A stretch of DNA of 64,000 nt. Source: Anisus vortex. Lineage: Eukaryota > Mollusca > Gastropoda > Planorbidae. The stretch covers positions 868,001 through 932,000 of the forward strand of contig CASBPS010000116.1 in the NCBI GenBank assembly GCA_949126835.1, written 5' to 3'. Below, one piece after another: positions 55,135 through 64,000 of this stretch. The notes under the pieces are model-generated. The model worked only from the letters and a program-made list of their open reading frames with translations, made no database searches and was not told where the DNA came from. Position numbers and translations under genes: made by a program. How positions within the stretch are numbered: position 1 is the first letter of the stretch; every line of letters begins with the position of its first letter.

Positions 55135-55330
55135 TTGTCATTGACCATAGGAGAAAATCCAGTGTATGGCGTAACGTCACTTAGAAATTACAGGGACATT
55201 TATAATGAAGGTCCATACATAAATTACGTACACAGTGACATTAGTATTTCTATACCCCTCCCAGTAGCACTCTGTACATTTTGGACCCCCCCCCCTCCTC
55301 CCCGAAGCGTACGTAGAAATTAGTTTAGTA
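55135..55330. other. Possible decayed inverted-end element
   Basis: GTCCATACATAAATTACGTA on the left and GCGTACGTAGAAATTA on the right of a C-run are roughly inverted. A 62-residue frame over it is not supported as a gene. Confidence 0.3.
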
Positions 55331-55570
55331 TGTTATTAAACGTTTAAACAGAGATTCTGTGAATAGAGGCGCGAGTAAATATATAGAAAACTTGTAACTC
55401 GAGGCACAAACTTTCCAGTAACTTTTATTAATATCTCATGTGTGAGTAATTTCTTATTGTATTTGTTATCGTTTATAATAAATGTTTCTTCAGCTCGATT
55501 TTTATGCCTCATTAAAACGTAAACACAGCCACATGTGGAACGTTTATGTTACATTTAAATTTGACTCTTA
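55331..55570. repeat. Block C fragment
   Basis: AACAGAGATTCTGTGAATAG, ATATCTCATGTGTGAGTAAT, TTCAGCTCGATTTTTATGCC, TTAAAACGTAAACACAGCC; interrupted by the Harbinger element in what is elsewhere CTCTTAACGGCTTATTCC (24898). Confidence 0.75.
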
Positions 55571-56234
55571 AGGCTAAGCCACACTATACTCAAGAATCAC
55601 GTTTTGACTGTAATCATGTTTCAGCGAATCACTATAATTTGTTTCAGAGCGAATAAGAAATACGCTGTTTCACAATCAGCCATGCCACACCTAAAGCACG
55701 ATTGACAGAAAAACAAAGACGCGCAATTTTATTTTCAAAAGAATCAAGAAAGTGTTGAGAGTGACTGTTCTTGACGCCCTATTTTATGTTCACGACTCAT
55801 GAATTCTAGCAGTGACGAGTCAGTGACGACGAAGTAAATTTGGTATGTCCCACTGCGTCTGTTCTACTTAAAGGAAAAAGAAATAGAAAACGAAAATGGT
55901 GGGTGAAACCTTGGATCGAAAGAAGAAAGATTTATGGAGCTTACAATGTTCTTTTAAGCGAACTGGACGATTTAATAGCAGCCATCTTTGTTTACTTTTT
56001 TTAACTAGGCTAATTATCACATGATCTAATTCCGCTTCCCATTGGCTGACACGCTTGAATCAAGAATCGTGACTCCAAATTTTAGAACATGTTCTAAATC
56101 TGTGAATCATCGGGAATCACTACTGAAACTGACTTGTTTCGCGCTATGCCACATTAGAAACGGGGAGAATAAATCGTGATTTTTTAATTGAATTGCAGCG
56201 AATCACTGATTTTGCTTCTAGTGTGGCTTAACCT
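55571..56234. mobile_element. PIF/Harbinger element, 664 bp
   Basis: Ends AGGCTAAGCCACACTA and TAGTGTGGCTTAACCT are inverted repeats (15/16). It is flanked by TTA on both sides (55568-55570 and 56235-56237), the superfamily's 3-bp duplication. The host sequence CTCTTA...GCGGTTTATTC rejoins as in the uninterrupted block C at 24898. Subterminal GAATCACG/CGAATCACT motifs repeat near both ends. It contains a short transposase-like frame and is probably a deletion derivative. Confidence 0.9.
55846..55999 (+). pseudogene. Harbinger transposase N-terminal remnant
   Basis: The open plus frame reads VCPTASVLLKGKRNRKRKWW, then VKPWIERRKIYGAYNVLLSE and LDDL before a stop. KWWVKPW-x-x-RR-x-x-GAYN-x-L-x-x-EL is the characteristic opening of Harbinger nuclease proteins. 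The DDE nuclease domain that should follow is absent. Confidence 0.8.
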
Positions 56235-56322
56235 TTAGCGGTTTATTCTGGGAAGGGTGAAAGGGGAGGCGGTGCGAACAGTTATGTTAGTTAAAAGAGT
56301 TATGAGCGTATGTCCCCTAGGC

Positions 56323-56540
56323 CAGAGTACGGCAACATTTGGATAATTGTGAGCCAAAGTAGGATCTCGTATTCATTCATAGTACCAATAGCCTAAATTT
56401 ATCCTGCCCATTTCTTTCAGAGGTGGCCTGCACTGCATTTTATGGGCTATTTCGCATGCTAATACATATCGCTCTGCGTGCCAAGTGTCGCGCGCTCTGC
56501 GGCCAAGTGTGGCACGCATGTCGTAGGTTGCCGACCACTG
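56323..56540. mobile_element. hAT MITE, 218 bp
   Basis: Ends CAGAGTACGGCAAC and GTTGCCGACCACTG (11/14 inverted, hAT type), with AAGTGTGGCACGCATGTCGT near the right end. Flanking octamers CCCTAGGC and CTCTAGGC match 7/8. Non-coding; the minus frame covering it is not a gene. Confidence 0.88.
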
Positions 56541-56569
56541 CTCTAGGCTCTTTATTCTTATATTTATAA

Positions 56570-57170
56570 TCTTCAAGCCTTAATTATAAGGCTGTTCAAA
56601 AATTACATTCTAGGTTGATTTTCAATGCACACTAATACAAGAAGTAAGTGCATACTAATGAAAACAAGATAGTAGCAAAAGAGGTGTTTAAAATTTATAT
56701 TTACAATAAAAAGAATCGTTTTTTAATTTTAAAACTAGTTTATTAATTTGATGAACAAACACTTGTATACTTTTTATACTAATTTGACGGCAAATTATAA
56801 AGAAAAACAAATAATTAACAAATAAATATCCTTACGACATAAGAAGCCAAATTATCTCCCCTAATTAAATTTTTAAGTTACTTGAAATACAAATTTGGAA
56901 GTAGCTGGAAATGCAAAAGGGATTTTTTAAATTAACAAATTAGTCTATGTAGTCTCTGTTATCTAATTTGTACAATGCTTGTTGTTTGCAATGTTTGTTG
57001 TAAGGAATTTAAATCACAATAGAAACAATTTTCAACACCGTGTGAATTTAGTTGTGTTTAAATATAATTTGATTTGCTGCCAGAACATACAATTTTTTTA
57101 ATGCAAAGTTTTCACTGTACGTCAGTTTTAACTTTCTCTATTATTCAAATTGTTCCCTCCAACTACACCC
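56570..57170 (+). repeat. Long-arm repeat, one-armed, with block A extension
   Basis: CTTCAAGCCTTAATTATAAG, ACTAATGAAAACAAGATAGT, core TTATCTCCCCTAATTAAATT, AGTCTATGTAGTCTCTG, GGAATTTAAATCACAATAG, TGTACGTCAGTTTTAACTTT. Confidence 0.8.
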
Positions 57171-57552
57171 CGTAAACTTTTTATTTAATATCAGGTTTGT
57201 TCTTGTTGAATTTTTTTTTTCTAGAAGTATTATAGAACGTCGAACCAAGGTCAAACCACGTCTTTAAGGCGACTATAATACTGACCCTTAACTGTCCTTT
57301 AGAGTCCAAGGAAAGGGTGAAGTACTTTTCTCAAACGTTCTGTTGAGATAAATATTTTGATAAAATACTTGATGCATGGTTTTATTGGTTTTCCTACTTA
57401 ATGATTGCATAACAATTCTATGTGTCCCGTACATTAAAATGAATATAACTGTTTACATCAGCTTTTGATTCCGTTGTCCAAATAAAGAAACGTATTTGTA
57501 TGTCTGTTGTTGTAGTAAATAATATATTTATCTTTACCAACTTATCTAATCT
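57171..57552. other. Nothing recognised
   Basis: AT-rich, no motif or paralogue seen. Confidence 0.4.
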
Positions 57553-57712
57553 AGCCTTAATTGATACAAGTGCATGAAACAAGTTTTAATTGATACAAGT
57601 ACATGAAACAAGTCTTAATTGATACAAGTACATAAAACAAGTTTTAATTGATACAAGTACATGAAACAAGTTTTAATTGATACAAATACATGAAACAAGT
57701 TTTAATTTATAC
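57553..57712. repeat. 29-bp minisatellite, about 5.5 units
   Basis: Same unit as at 13153 and 28926. Its right flank (TTTATACATAAGTGACACTT) is the same as at 13304, so array and flank were duplicated together. Confidence 0.95.
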
Positions 57713-57727
57713 ATAAGTGACACTTAC

Positions 57728-57775
57728 CTGCCGTTTCTCTCTCCTGAAATACTTCATTTAAAACGTGGACATTGG
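57728..57775 (-). CDS. Candidate exon end with consensus splice donor (block B)
   Basis: On the minus strand ATGAAGTATTTCAGGAGAGA runs to AACGGCAG followed by GTAAGTG (plus 57722-57727), a full consensus 5' splice site. The exon start is undetermined: either an ATG at about 57757 or an acceptor near TATTTCAG. In copy 1 (13325) the donor is mutated. Short, so weak on its own; it matters because it sits downstream of the candidate exon at 58341 on the same strand. Confidence 0.25.
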
Positions 57776-58340
57776 TTTCAGAGGAAATCATTTATCATAT
57801 TCATCTGTTACTTTCAAAAATTAGTATGTACTATGCATGTAAAATTTGTAATCCATTATACGGTTGAACTTTAAAATTTTGCAATTAAATATCAAGACGT
57901 TATAAATTGAAATACGTTTGTTTGTTGGCTAGTGAAATGACTTTTCATAGAAATATTCCTACGATAATTATAACGATAATTATAACCATATGTTAAAGGA
58001 AATAAATAAATGTTGAATTTAGATTATGTCTCCCTTTCTCTTAGATTCATTCGAAGCCGTTAAAGTTTGTGCTAAGCCAAAGAGCATGACTCATTTAAAT
58101 AGTGATTTGAAGCTCAATTTCTTGCATAAGTTGAAGGCTATTTTAGACTAAATTCTCGCGTAATTTATAGGATGATTAGTTAAGCCTAAACATAGGCATA
58201 ATTTAAAGCCTCGTGTTAAGGCTTATTTCTTGAATAATGTAAAAGATTTCATTTAATCATCATTTCAGTATTATTTTTAAAGTTGCCTCGAAGCCCAATA
58301 CAGTTTTCCCAGCTGTGCCTTCTTCTATAATATAGCTTAC

Positions 58341-58457
58341 TATTACAGCCGTCTATCTCGTATGACGTCACTCTAAGCAGATATTTGTGTTTGTGTCCAC
58401 ACACACGTGGGCCGCCACTGTCGATGTTGTAAACACCTGTATGAAGGTCATCGTTGT
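58341..58457 (-). CDS. Candidate 117-bp internal exon (block B)
   Basis: On the minus strand TTTTGTTTCACAG (acceptor) precedes 117 open bases, then GTAAGC (donor, plus 58335-58340). The frame reads NDDLHTGVYNIDSGGPRVCG and KYLLRVTSYEIDGCN. The length is divisible by three and both boundaries are phase 1. The paralogous copy at about 13935-14035 has in-frame stops and lost splice sites, while parts of the peptide (LLxVTS) remain alignable. I do not recognise the family. It could be a fragment of a host gene or a chance open stretch in a repeat. Confidence 0.35.
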
Positions 58458-58554
58458 CTGTGAAACAAAAGTGTAACAATTTTATTGTATTTGACCATAG
58501 TTACTTTCTCAAGAACAGCCAGGGTTGTGAGAACATATTGTTAAGTCTTGATTA

Positions 58555-59110
58555 GTCCTGACCTTTTGGGTTAAATGCATACATTAACGTCCGGTTTATA
58601 TCCGGCAACAAAACTTTAAATACTGTTTTCTTCTTTTTTCAAGTATAACTTTTACAAATATTATACAACGGCTACAATACTAGTTATAAGGACTCCGTTA
58701 TTTACATCAAAAGTGAGTATGCGATATTTAATAGTAAACATGTTAGTCGCGTTAAGTTTAATTAAAATATGTTAGTTTACAACTAGCATACACTAAACTA
58801 AACTATATAGGTCAGGTTCAATTCATACATGTACTTCATTTTTCCCGCTTAAATGAAATTTTAAAATATTTGCCATTCAGAATAAATGTATTCTTCACGT
58901 CTGATGTTCAAAATCAATCGTTTTCTTTCGACAACATCTTTGAATATGATCCTCTACATCTTTTATTACTTGCAGAACATTCAGGAACGCAGCACTTTTA
59001 CATGTAATATGTGAATTAGTAAATTAGTCAATAGGACCGGAAGTGTTGGGAAGTATCGAACTTTTAGGTTCACCGTGCATGAATAATCGCGAAGACTTGT
59101 CAATTGGATG
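58555..59110. repeat. Block G, copy 4, inserted in block B
   Basis: TGACCTTTTGGGTTAAATGC, ACTAAACTATATAGGTCAGG, CTTCACGTCTGATGTTCAAA, CATGAATAATCGCGAAGACT. In copy 1 of block B (14.04-14.25 kb) this block is absent. Confidence 0.75.
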
Positions 59111-59197
59111 GAAAGTAAGACAAGAAGATGTGCCAGTTGTTCTAACTTGGACATTCAAAACTGACTAATTCAATACGGATACGCAATGTTTAGTTAT

Positions 59198-59430
59198 AAC
59201 CCACACCAAGTGGAGCCGGAGTAACAACACCTCATAAATGACATAGAGAATACAAACAGTTAAATAAAACAAACTAACACAATTTAAAGATGACAGATAT
59301 ACAAGTAATTACACTCAACATTAGAAGCATTTGAAACAAAGTACATAGTACATCTTGTAAGAAAACATAAGCCAGATTTCTTCTTCTTACAAGAAACCAA
59401 CATAAATACACTAGACTCAGACATGGACGA
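59198..59430 (+). mobile_element. LINE endonuclease start, decayed
   Basis: After ACCCACACCAAGTGGAGCCG (shared with 14274) the plus strand reads from an ATG at 59289 TDIQVITLNIRSI; in another frame it reads HKPDFFFLQETN. These are the opening strand and the LQE metal-binding motif of an APE-type LINE endonuclease. A frameshift separates them. It then merges into block C (ATATTCTTTAAAGAAGGAGC). The first 40 bases duplicate the candidate Cys-rich exon of 14.25 kb on the other strand. Confidence 0.65.
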
Positions 59431-60634
59431 GCAATAATATTCTTTAAAGAAGGAGCGTCTGTAATATATAATATAAGATAAAGACAGCGAGTCAGTTTTG
59501 AGTGCTAACAGCCTACTAAGGGATTTTAGGGCAAACACTTGTTCACTCCAAAGTTTATCTTATTAACTAAATTATTATTCAATACAATACAGTCAACGAG
59601 TCAACAGTTACAGGAAGACGAAATCAATTTGATAAAAACAAAGAGAATTATGTCGACATTTTAATATACAGAAGCTCTATAGTACAAACGGAAAATTTGA
59701 TTTTGAAAACTGTACCAGTTTCTCCAATTTGTTCTATATAAGAAAACTGGTAAAGACATATAATTACTAACACTTTGACACACTTTACGATTTTCAACTG
59801 ACATTTTCAAGATATCAAATGAAATTTCCTGTTTGGTTTTTGGATACGTTAACAAATATTGATGCATTACTAGCAAGTTTACATTTTACAACTGCTAGAA
59901 AAATGATTGCCAAATCAATCAACAGATAACTAACAATATAATTTCAAATAATGGGTCTATCGCAACAGCTAGATGCGAAAAATATACTTTGTCTTAAACC
60001 ATGAGCATTGGCAAAGATTTTAAAAACATTAGTCTACATTTATGTAATTCTATTTAGTTAAACGTTATCTGTTATTTAAAAATTAAAACAAAGATCCTGC
60101 GAATAGAGAAGTGCGAGGAAGGGAAGTTATTCTATACAAATATCAAATCTAAATATAGAAAATTATTAGCATGACACCAGGCACAAACTTTACAGTAACA
60201 ATTGTTAATATCTCACGTGTGAGTAATTTCTTATTTTAATTTTTCTTGTGTATAAAATAACAACAACAGTAAACTTATTATTTGAGCTTGATTTTTAAGC
60301 CTCATAAAAACGTAAACACAACAATGTGTGGAGGTTTCATTTTACATTTAAATTGTTCTCTTAACGACGTATTCCAATCAGGTTGGAAGAGGAGTCTGTG
60401 AGCCAATATATGTTATTTCAGTGTAGTTAGTCTTACAGTATTTTTTTAAATAACGTTATTGTGCATAGTTACATGTACCAATATATGTTATTTCAGTGTA
60501 GTTAGTCTTACAGTATTTTTTTTTAATAACGTTATTGTGCATAGTTACATGTACATTAGCAATATTATATACAAAATAATATTAATGTTATTAACATTCT
60601 ACCATTCTTATTTGCTTTTAATTGCATTTTTACA
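59431..60634. repeat. Block C, copy 2
   Basis: Parallels 24060-25140 throughout (AAGACAGCGAGTCAGTTTTG, TGGTAAAGACATATAATTAC, GGATACGTTAACAAATATTG, GATCCTGCGAATAGAGAAGT, GAGTCTGTGAGCCAATA). Confidence 0.8.
60403..60552. repeat. 75-bp tandem duplication
   Basis: GTGTAGTTAGTCTTACAGTA occurs at 60421 and 60496, with the full 75-bp unit, including CCAATATATGTTATTTCA, repeated. Copy 1 of block C has it once. Confidence 0.9.
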
Positions 60635-60963
60635 GCCCAAATTATAAAGGCGTTCAATAATTACCCAGATGAAATGTAATAAAGTCACAATTAAGAGAAG
60701 TAAATGGGAACTAAAGAAAACAAACTAGTAGCTTAAAAGGTGTTTAATGTGTTATTATTCAATTTAAAAGTAATAATTTCTCATTTGTCCATTTTATGTT
60801 TTTATTACATTTATGAGTAAAAATATAATTGTCTACGGTACGTTTTCAATTTAAATGTAAATTGTAAAATAAAACAATAGTATTTACCTACGACCTAAAA
60901 AGGTCTATTATCTCCCTTGGTTATATTATGAAGTTCCCCCAGATATTTTAAATTTAGATTTAA
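60635..60963 (+). repeat. Long-arm repeat, one-armed copy
   Basis: TACAGCCCAAATTATAAAGG, GAAAACAAACTAGTAGCTTA, core TTATCTCCCTTGGTTATATT, TTTAAATTTAGATTTAAGTA. Confidence 0.8.
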
Positions 60964-61391
60964 GTAGTTGGAAATGTATAATGGCTTTATTTTAGTAATA
61001 AATTAGTATGTAAGTCATTAACTAATTCTATGTACAATTAAATATGTTTGTCTGCGAAAGTCTATGTAATCCATGTTATCTAATATTTACAATTTAATAT
61101 GTTCTGTCTGCAAAAGTATATGTAGTCCATATTATTTTCTAATATTTACAATTTAATATGTTTGTTTGTCTGCAAAAGTAGTTGGAAATGTATAATGGCT
61201 TTATTTGAGTAATAAATTATTATGTAAGTCATTAACTAAGTCTATGTACAATTAAATATGTTTGTCTGCGAAAGTCTATGTAATCCATGTTATCTAATAT
61301 TTACAATTTAATATGTTCTGTCTGCAAAAGTATATGTAGTCCATATTATCTTCTAATATTTACAATTTAATATGTTTGTTTGTCTGCAAAA
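60964..61391. repeat. 214-bp tandem duplication
   Basis: GTAGTTGGAAATGTATAATG starts at 60964 and 61178. Each 214-bp copy contains the end of the long-arm repeat core plus two or three 56-bp units. Copies differ at few positions. Confidence 0.9.
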
Positions 61392-61730
61392 GTCTATGTA
61401 GTCCATTTTATCTAAAATTTACAATTTAATATGTTTGTTTGACTGCAAAAGTCTATGTAGTCCATTTGATCTAATATTTACAATTTAATATGTTCTGTCT
61501 GCAAATGTCTAAAGAGTCTATATTATCTAATATTTACAATTTAATATGTTCTGTCTGCGAAAGTCTATGTAGTCCATATGATCTAATATTTACAATTTAA
61601 TATGTCCTGTCTGCAAAAGTCTAAATAGTTCTTATTATCTAATATTTACAATTTAATATGTTCTGTCTGCAAAAGTCTATGTAGTCCATATTATCTAATA
61701 TTTACAATTTAATATGTTCTGTCTGCACTG
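61065..61730. repeat. 56-bp minisatellite, about 11 units
   Basis: Unit AGTCTATGTAGTCCATATTA, TCTAATATTTACAATTTAAT, ATGTTCTGTCTGCAAA; exactly 56 bp between most starts. Single copies of the unit occur at the ends of other long-arm repeats (12199, 25545, 56949). Confidence 0.93.
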
Positions 61731-62099
61731 CCGCTCGTCCAACGTGCCTTATAACACTTGGTGTATGGCACTAATTTTTTATTGTTTTTTCTACACACTA
61801 CTTGTATTTTATTTGGGTATCTGTTGTTAGCATATTGTTAATTGGATTTCGATTGAAACTTTATTCTTATGTGCGATACTTACAATCAACATAACAACTC
61901 TATATGAATGCAATTTTTCTGTATCAATTAATGTGAGCCTTGCTTAAACGTCAAGAGTTAGGCGACTTTCTTATGGGATAAAAAAAGTTTTATTGAATGA
62001 GGAAATATGTTTACAAGGGCAAGGTGAGGCAATAGACGTACGTTAAACGAATGCAACGTTTTTCAAACAAATTTAACAATTTAAGTATAGCTGACGACC
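61731..62099. other. Possible hAT transposase C-terminal remnant and spacer
   Basis: The minus strand near 62090-61950 reads ALPHLALVNIFPHS and LFYPIRKSPNS, which could be the decayed hAT dimerisation region. Otherwise unassigned. Confidence 0.3.
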
Positions 62100-62840
62100 T
62101 TGCTAAGCAGCTTTCTTTCAGATTGTTTCGCGATTCGGCAAATTTTGATGTCCATAAATCGGATGTTTTAAATTCAATGAGCCGTATTGCTGCTGAGAGT
62201 TAACACCCTTGCCCCTTATACAAGTCAATCTTATATACCGTAATTGTAAAGATTGCTGCTGAGAGTTAACACCCTTGCCCCTTTTACAAATCAATATTAT
62301 ATACCGTAATTGTAAAATGGGCAAGGGTGTTAACTCTCAGCAGCAATACGGCCCATTTGCTGCATTTCAAAATATACTTCTGCCAGACAACTCTACTTTG
62401 AGTGGTTTAATGTACTTCTTAAGTTCATCTATATGTAATGTATATAGAGCTGAATGGGCTTAAACATTAGGGAAGTACTTCAATGTCAAAGAGTTAATAT
62501 CAAGGATAAATATGTCCAGTTTCAATCCAAATTCTTTCCAGTAAAAATGAGTAACCAAACAGTTCATGAAATGTTTGATCCTGTCCTTGTTCAACTCATT
62601 TAAATGAGTCTGTCAAAAACATCAGCCTCATCAGGCATTTTTATCTATCAATTCCGAAAAATGTTGTTTCATCTAGCATAATCTTAACTATTTCCAGACA
62701 CGAAACGAATCTATTCAACACTTCACCTTGACTAAGCCAGTGAACACTGCTGTACAACAGAAGATCTCTATATTCACTTTCAATTTCTTGTAGTAAAGAT
62801 TTGAATTGTCGGTGAATCAACGAAGAGTGGGGAAACTATA
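62100..62840 (-). pseudogene. hAT-superfamily transposase fragment, interrupted
   Basis: The minus strand reads HRQFKSLLQEIESEYRDLLL, YSSVHWLSQGEVLNRFVSCL and EIVKIMLDE (62825-62680); then frameshifted LMFLTD, then VTHFYWKEFGLKLDIFILDI and NSLTLKYFP; then IDELKKYIKPLKVELSGRSI; and beyond the foldback insert RLIEFKTSDLWTSKFAESRN. This is the order of the middle-to-C-terminal part of ZBED/GTF2IRD2-like hAT transposases (VRWLSxGxVLxRFxxL...ELxxFL). Several frameshifts and stops; no N-terminal BED finger seen. Confidence 0.8.
62181..62352. mobile_element. Foldback/MITE insertion in hAT transposase
   Basis: GCCGTATTGCTGCTGAGAGT plus TAACACCCTTGCCC (62181-62214) is exactly reverse-complemented at 62319-62352 (34/34). 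An extra direct copy of the left arm starts at 62252, giving a 66-bp tandem unit with ATATACCGTAATTGTAAA. The 172-bp element interrupts the transposase frame. No clear target duplication. Confidence 0.85.
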
Positions 62841-64000
62841 AAGTTGACTATTTTAACAACAGTTTCCAATCAAGATATCTTTGCACACAAACTTTCATGG
62901 TGTATAATGCAATGGAAGCTAAACATCAGCCTCCCAATGTGGTTTACAAGCAGCAGCCATTTTGTCATTTTCGGCCATTTTATGCGCACTTATATCTTGA
63001 TATATCGCCGCATAATATAACATTTTGAAAAAATTGTAAATGTTTTCTATATATAGACATATAGATAAAATGTAATTATAATAATTTGAAGGATATCCTC
63101 TTGTTAAGATAAAACTTAAACATTAAATCGGAAATCCGAAATCGATCAAGGTTATTGTTTATTTATTTTTGTTTGTTTTTGGGGCGGAAGGAGGGGAAGG
63201 GTCGTTTCGGTGGCACAGTATTTTTTTTTTTACTTTAAATTGTAGGAGATACTTTATATTAACATTATTGGAATCGCGAAAAACAATTCAGTTAATGATT
63301 TGCAGATACTAATTATTTGTATTCGATATTTTTGGGGCTAGCAATATACTGTAATACAAACAGAACCAACCAAATTTTTTATGTGTTTTATATTTGGCAC
63401 CGACGGGAAACACAAGCCATTTTTCTTCTTCTTCTTATGCGTCCTATTTTGCTTTTAATTAGCTGTGTCAGACTGGCAGATCTGTTTCTCTGACGGACCG
63501 TGTAATAATGGTTTTAGGCCCCATAGCATTTCCTTCACCAGGCCTTGTACGGGCCTCACTGTAAAGTGGAAATCAATGCAGAGAGAATACAAGTCATTTA
63601 TGAAACTAGTTGGGATAAGCGGGCACTAAATGCTAGTAGAATAATAAGGACGTGATTTCGGTAAAGTTTAATTCTGTAGGATTAATTTGGCCTTTAGTTG
63701 TTTTCAAGGGAGGACGAATTCCGTAGCAATGGCGAGTCTGTGGAAAATTATTTTGTCTTGCAAAATCATAAATAGTTCGATGATAATTGCATTAAATAGA
63801 TTATATTGAAACCTTTTATAATATAATAATAATAATTTTGTAGAGTCTCGATTCCTAACCATTTTTTTAATTTATTTATCGCTGTAAGAATTTGAAATAT
63901 ATAATATTATATTAACTTTGTAAGTTTTCTTTTCTATGTGTTTATGATAGTTGCCTTTTGTAAAATGTTTGAGTGGCTAGTAAACCCAATGCCCATCAAC
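62841..64000. other. Nothing firm; possible repeat tail at 63420
   Basis: AT-rich. TTTTTCTTCTTCTTCTTATG at 63420 followed by a GC-richer 130 bp (GCAGATCTGTTTCTCTGACG, CACCAGGCCTTGTACGGGCC) may be a minus-strand SINE or LINE end with an (AAG)n tail. No coding seen. Confidence 0.4.

Noticed and set aside
55135..55323. 62-residue frame as an exon
   Set aside because: It crosses a C-run and a probable decayed inverted-end element; the sequence resembles repeat ends more than coding.

Overview
The window is AT-rich animal DNA with no complete host gene, ribosomal RNA or tRNA gene. It looks like intergenic sequence from a repeat-rich invertebrate. I favour a gastropod or other mollusc, by inference only: tRNA-headed SINEs, LINE tails of the GCGCTATATAAAT plus trinucleotide type, the recurrent core TTATCTCCCTTGATTA and a pogo transposase with a PHD-like finger would all fit. 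Nothing here proves the species.

Nearly all of the 64 kb is a mosaic of about ten dispersed blocks, each seen two to four times at perhaps 75-90% identity by eye. I label them A-J. E is at 3.9-5.5, 30.1-31.9 and 40.75-43.3 kb. F is at 0-1.05, 19.6-21.2 and partly 53.4-53.7 kb. G is at 1.2, 8.75, 37 and 58.6 kb. A is at 11.8-13.06, 32.2-33.1 and 54.7-57.2 kb. B is at 13.15-14.3 and 57.5-59.2 kb. C is at 18.1, 24-25, 29.6, 33.2, 55.4 and 59.4-60.6 kb. D is at 25.8-27.6 and 44-47.9 kb. H is at 2.9 and 34.1 kb. I is at 10, 16.4-17.3 and 38.5-39.1 kb. J is at 43.3 and 52.6-53.3 kb. Many contain a long-inverted-arm element with the TTATCTCCC core.

Inserted into the mosaic are identifiable mobile elements. 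The most complete is a 3.3-kb pogo-like DNA transposon (49245-52542) with perfect 24-bp terminal inverted repeats and TA duplications. A 664-bp PIF/Harbinger derivative (55571-56234) and two hAT MITEs with 8-bp target duplications (31165-31359, 56323-56540) also have clear ends. Others are a decayed hAT transposase split by a foldback insert (62.1-62.84 kb), a solo LTR (14999-15773), a possible second small LTR, Helitron-like ends, at least six groups of 5'-truncated LINE fragments, and two tRNA-derived SINE families. One SINE family shares its 3' hairpin tail with a LINE family in the same window.

On top of this are about fifteen minisatellite arrays with units of 21, 23, 29, 35, 36, 38, 39, 42, 43, 56 and 79 bp. 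Several can be traced to a single-copy unit elsewhere in the window. The 43-bp array has 29 indel-free units and a 14-unit (602-bp) higher-order duplication. The long repetitive reading frames in these arrays follow from unit lengths divisible by three and are not genes.

The only hint of host-type coding is in block B, on the minus strand: two or three short exon-like stretches with splice signals, each partly decayed in one of two copies.
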